DNA of 64,000 bases, from NCBI RefSeq assembly GCF_031877795.1, contig NC_133946.1:9275144-9339143 (forward strand), in the 5' to 3' direction. The notes under the pieces were generated by a model. The model ran no database searches and was not told the origin of the DNA. It saw only the letters and a program-made list of their open reading frames with translations. Made by a program: the position numbers and the translations under genes. Source of the DNA: Strix aluco (lineage: Eukaryota > Chordata > Aves > Strigiformes > Strigidae). Below, piece by piece: positions 59,401 through 64,000 of the stretch (positions are counted from its first letter, which is position 1; every line of letters begins with the position of its first letter).

Positions 59401-62400
59401 AATAGGGGCTTCTTCCTCTCCTTAGACCAGGTTCCTCACCGTTCCATCTTTCGCTTCAGCCTTTGTTACTGGTTACAGCATATACACAGACTGTTCTTGT
59501 CTCTCTTTTTTTTTTTTTTTTCCTCCCCCTTCCCTTCCTTTTAGTGTTATTCATATCTCTGGTTTTGTTCTGTGATGTAACATGCTTTTTAGGTTCAGGT
59601 AGTTACCCATAATGAAGAGTTCCAAACTTTGTATCTTCTGTGGCAGACAAAAAATTACTTTGAACATTAAAAAAAGCTTATACACACCCACCCCCCCACC
59701 CCAACAACTCTTTGACACTTAATCTATGTTGCTAAGTTTTTCTGTGTTTAAATACCAGACTTGTCTGTTCTAAGACCTGAGACTATACTCCTTTTGCATG
59801 GGCTTTAGAGTTGCCTTTATTTGTAAAAATTAAATAACTTTTCCATAGAATGGTCCAGTTGCATTTATTCTGAATACTGAGAATTTGGATATATTTAGCT
59901 TCAGTTAGCCGAGTAAATTTGCTTAGTATGTAAACTGAGGTGACAGAGTACAAAGAAATAGAAAAATAAAATATAAAGAGCCTGTAAGTTGAATTTTCCT
60001 ACTGAAGACATGTATCTGTTCTCATTGAGTATTACTTGCTTAAACAAGTTTGAAATTATAAGACTGAAGTGTTCATCACTTGGCAAAAAAAATAAATATA
60101 TATATAATAGGAGAGCACTGAGGGGGAAGTACATGTTGATGCTTGTTTAATGAGGGTGGCTTGGCCAGCCTTATTCAGATATTCTCAAGCATTCCCTTTT
60201 AACATAGTGTGAAAAACGTACTTTACAACTACTAGCCACAGAACTAAACCTGACAACTAGAGGCCAAGATGAATGATTAGAATAGGGCAGGGCACTGCCT
60301 CAGCTGCTGCTTACAGTTTTTGCAAGCAGAAGTATCTTGTCGCTGAAATAATCATGCATGATGGATCTTGTCCTGGATCTATTTCTAAAAAATAGTGAAG
60401 TATTAGTCATGTGAGGATTAATTTTTTTTTTTGAGCACACTAGAACACAATATTTAGGATTAAGTAATTTTTAATTCATAAAAGTTGTAAGAATTTAATA
60501 TTAAATGTCAGCTGAGCCAGAATTGTGCTTTTTCTTGCAAGTGTGGTATGTTTAGAGTTCATATACAGAAAAATAAATTTTTTTTCTTGCCCAAGGAAAC
60601 TGACAGTTCAATGTTGTTTACAACTTAAAAATCTTGCTGTAGCTTTTGTAGTAGCTGCTCAGCCTCCATAATAGGGGGTTCCAGGAAAAATTCTGAACTT
60701 GTAAATTTTCTCAGCATATCTTGCAGTTGTTCTATGGTTTGGCATTTTTGAGGAGCATTGTATGCTGTGAAATCCTGTATGGGTTCCCAGGAAATCTTGA
60801 CCAGCTTTATGTGGAGAGGAAAAACTTCAATGAAATCTCTATAGTGTCATATTAAAGATGGAGTCTGGTTTTGTCCCATACCTTGTCAAACTGGTAATAC
60901 AAGATTCTTCCTCTTTAATTAAGTACAACTGTATTCTCCTTTTGCCACAGTGGGTATGGGTGTGGGTAGGTTTCTTCACTGACATGGACTCCAAAAATGG
61001 AGATGCCTAAAGCTACAACTAAGAAGTTGTGCTACTACTTACTGTATTAGTTACTAATCAAAATAAGACTAGGCTAGGGGTGCAGGAATGTGGTAATTCA
61101 TATTGTGAAACCCTTAGAATTCACTGATTCAGAGGGTAACTGAGAGGCATTTGTTTTTCTAACACCCCCTAAGTATTGTAAACTTATTTCTGTGTTAAGG
61201 TAAACTATTCTCCTGGAATATTGGTACTTGGACTAGTAGAGTATTGGAAAGGATTATTCTGTTATTGACCAGTCTCAACAGTCACAGTTCTGCGCGAAGT
61301 AGTAAGACACATCCCAAGTTGAAAAGCCTGTTTTTCAATGATGACTAAAGTTTTCCTGATACATATTTTAGCTGATCTTGTACATTTTTTCCAAGTTGAA
61401 CAAGCTTGGTATGGTTTTGAATACTTTAGTGCCGTATCTGCCCTTTCAGGGAACGTATTCATGTACATCCAAGAGCAGCTAAGGTGGAACTCTTTGCATA
61501 ACCACCACAATGAAGAGATTCTAGCAATGTGATGGAAGGTTTTTTACTACCATTGCATATGAATAGATGCTAAATTGCATGCAAGTCTGAAGAGCGATTC
61601 TGTATTTCCTATGCTTGCTGCTAGGCAGCTGCTATCTTACAGCTGTTCTAATGGTTCTACTTTTGGACTCCCTTACTCAGAAGATTCACAGTGTTGCCTG
61701 AGTAGGGACAACATTTTAAAAGTATTTTACAAAGACAAGAGAAGAAAAATAGCTTAAAACTAGAAACTGGTGTTTCTAGTTAGTGTTCAGTTTGTTCATT
61801 TCTTGTTAATCCTCTGCATTCTGTTAAGTTTCAAGGTAGCCCCCCCAGTTGAATATTTGGAGAAAGCCTTTGGGAAAAAATAAGTACTTTGGTATAGTTG
61901 TTCACTGGTTCAATATGTAATCCTTGATACACATCTGTAGCTTTAGAAGTAGTTTAAAAGGCTGTGTTGAAAAGGCTTTGGTAAAAATGGGTTGTGTCCA
62001 CTCTGGGTTAACTGAACTGAAAATACACTCTGTGTGATCTGCCATACTTTGAACAAGCCTCAGATGCCAGCAATGATTTGTTGAGGTTGATGAAAAGATT
62101 AACAAACTATGTGGAGAAATTATGGATTCTTAGCCTTTCAAAGATTGCAAGGCAAGTTGGCCTACGGGAAGATGCTTAGCAAACTGCAGGTTGTTAGACT
62201 GAAAGAGAAGTAACTGAGTGAAATTTTCTGACTTATTTGAACAACTTAATTTCTCTTTCCTTAATTTCACACACCTACAAAGAGGTTGTAGGCTGCAGCT
62301 GTGGCTTATTTTTGACTTCCAGCACATTACCAGCAAACAATCTTGTAGAGATCATTTGTTGCATAGATGATTATTGTATTCACTGTGGTGTATATAGGTC

Positions 62401-63999
62401 TAATTAATGGTGGAGCTTGGAAGATCCTCAGCGATTGGCATGTGTACTTTGCCGTACAAAGTATGGTATATAATCAGTGATTGTTTGCTCTCCAGTGATG
62501 CACAAAGATACATTTCTGCATGAGGCTTTGCCCCTAGACTTGTATACATAACAGCTCTGTTTTGCTGGGTTTAGAGAAAATTAAATGCAAGAGTCTAGGC
62601 AGTAATGATTTTGCTACTCTGGGTGGTTTATACAGGCTGTAGTTAATGATTTGAGTGTAGGTGGCTCCTGTTTGCCTGTCTTCTACTTATGCTTTGCTCT
62701 GTGTACTAGGGTTTACAGGCTCACTTTCCAAACTGTTCTGTAGTGTGTATGAAGTTTGAGCATTGATTAATGTGGTGAAAGGAAAACCTCTGATCCTTCA
62801 AGGAGAGAGAGGTTGGATCCAGCCATGTTTGGGTTCTGGTACTTTTACAGCCCCCACCCCAAATAGGACATGTGTATCAGAAATGTGTTGGAGCAGGAGA
62901 AGGAACATGAAACTGATGTGTTTCTGCCTCCCTTTTCCTGTTACTTCTGCATTCCTCTTGCAAAGCTGCCAAATACCACCCTTCTTCATTTATGTTTTCT
63001 TGCACTTCATCATGCAGTGTTTCCTGAAAGCTCCTAGCAATGAAGTCGGGATTTAGTGCTTTGTAGTTCAGGCTCAGTGAATGCTGTGCATAAATTTAAG
63101 AAACTCAGGATGGTAGCTGGAAACCTATTTATTACCATGGAGACTTGGTCTTACTATAAGCTTTTCCATTTTGCTCTTGGGCATATGTTTGGTACCTACT
63201 GGCTGTGAGTTAAGAGCTCTCTTGCTCATTACTTGTCAAGCTAGGTAGTTGATTCTACTTTCAGCTCCAAAGTGGACTGGAAACAGCAAGTTTCATTCCA
63301 GAGCAATAACATTATGCAACTGTAAACACTTTAAAACTTAATTGCCTGTTTAGGATTGAGCAGTGTTAATGACAAAGCCTAGATAGGTCAATCCAAGAAG
63401 TAAGCTTGAAGAATACCGTACTAAAAAAGAGGGCTGGAATGATAAAAAGTTACTCAGGTTTAGTATTAGTCACTGACTGTCATCTGGCAGCAATATTCAC
63501 TTGAGTGTTTTCATGCAGTGTTACAGTTTTTGCTAGAGGGGAAAAAAAGGGGTTTTTTTTGAGTCAAGGAAAATATAAACTTCTGAGAGTTAACCAAAGG
63601 CGGTATTAAACATTAAAAACTATCTCAATGCCAGTAGTTGGAATATAAGAGTTTTTTAATAGCAAAGAAATCTACACCTCTGTTTTGGTAGTGGTCTTTT
63701 GAGTTATAAACCATGTTATGCATAAGGAGAAATAGGAAAGGAGAGTGATACATTAATTACATTATAAACTACAGTGTATTGTCACTCTGGTGGGTAGTTA
63801 GCTCTAGCTGGAAAAGCAGCTACTTCAAGCATGAAAAACCTTTCAGTGCTCTGAAACACAAGTGTTTGTCATATTTTAATATTACTTCAAGCATTTTCTT
63901 ACGTTCCCTTCTGAGTCGTTGGGGTTTTTGAGAACAAAAGATAAACTTACTTCATAGAACTGATTCTCATAATGCTTGAAATAAGTTTTGTGGTTTTAG
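50444..63999 (+). other. PPFIA1: PPFIA1 intron 2
   Basis: About 13.56 kb of AT-rich sequence with no exon recognised: the expected continuation (EFAALTKELNVC...) does not occur here in any frame I could find. It includes T-tracts and a C-rich run at 59687-59703, but no LINE, SINE or RNA gene that I recognise. Confidence 0.7.
59687..59703 (-). other. C-rich run, G-quadruplex candidate on the minus strand
   Basis: Runs of three, seven and four C separated by single A. The reverse strand is G-rich, in the template strand of PPFIA1. Confidence 0.5.
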
Positions 64000-64000
64000 G
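63983..64000 (+). promoter_or_regulatory. PPFIA1: Probable splice acceptor of PPFIA1 coding exon 2
   Basis: The window ends TTTTGTGGTTTTAG|G. A T-rich tract and TTTTAG are followed by G, the base expected to open the Glu codon (EFAAL) that follows ALPQ in liprin-alpha-1. Confidence 0.5.

Noticed and set aside
1-64000. Search for CRISPR arrays, prokaryotic operons, prophage or endogenous retrovirus genes
   Set aside because: The DNA is vertebrate with spliced genes. No repeat-spacer array, gag/pol/env-like frame or LTR pair was seen.

Overview
This is nuclear DNA of a sauropsid vertebrate, most likely a bird. The evidence is large spliced genes with GT-AG introns, two CpG-rich promoter islands, and one antisense 3'-end fragment of a CR1-type LINE as the only clear interspersed repeat. 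Three genes lie head to tail on the + strand: the 3' half of ANO1, complete FADD, and the start of PPFIA1. This is the gene order of human 11q13. The species cannot be named from sequence alone, and crocodilians and turtles also carry CR1.

Region by region. Bases 1-11640 hold ten ANO1 (TMEM16A calcium-activated chloride channel) coding exons that join in frame into 458 codons plus stop. They cover the end of TM3 through the C-terminus and include all six calcium-ligand residues and the pore lysines/arginine. A probable 3'UTR follows, with candidate poly(A) signals up to about 14090. From about 14.1 to 25.3 kb I see only AT-rich intergenic DNA. At 25.34-25.86 kb is the CpG-rich FADD promoter, with an E-box fused to an ETS site and a 15-bp triplication. 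FADD (25864-26926) has two exons and encodes a 195-residue DED + death-domain adaptor. Its 3'UTR probably runs to about 29.5 or 30.1 kb. From about 30.2 to 47.1 kb is intergenic sequence with hairpins, simple repeats, a ZNF143-like site, a small isolated CpG cluster and a G-quadruplex candidate. The PPFIA1 CpG island (about 47.1-48.4 kb) contains the presumed non-coding exon 1. The first coding exon is at 50180-50443, followed by a roughly 13.56-kb intron whose acceptor seems to be the last bases of the window.

Functionally the three genes are neighbours by conserved synteny, not an operon: a plasma-membrane chloride channel, a death-receptor adaptor, and a scaffold of cell adhesions and presynaptic active zones. 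I found no CRISPR array, tRNA, complete transposon, viral gene or undescribed multi-gene system. The findings worth following are small: bird-lineage changes in ANO1 and FADD, promoter architecture, and several strong palindromes.
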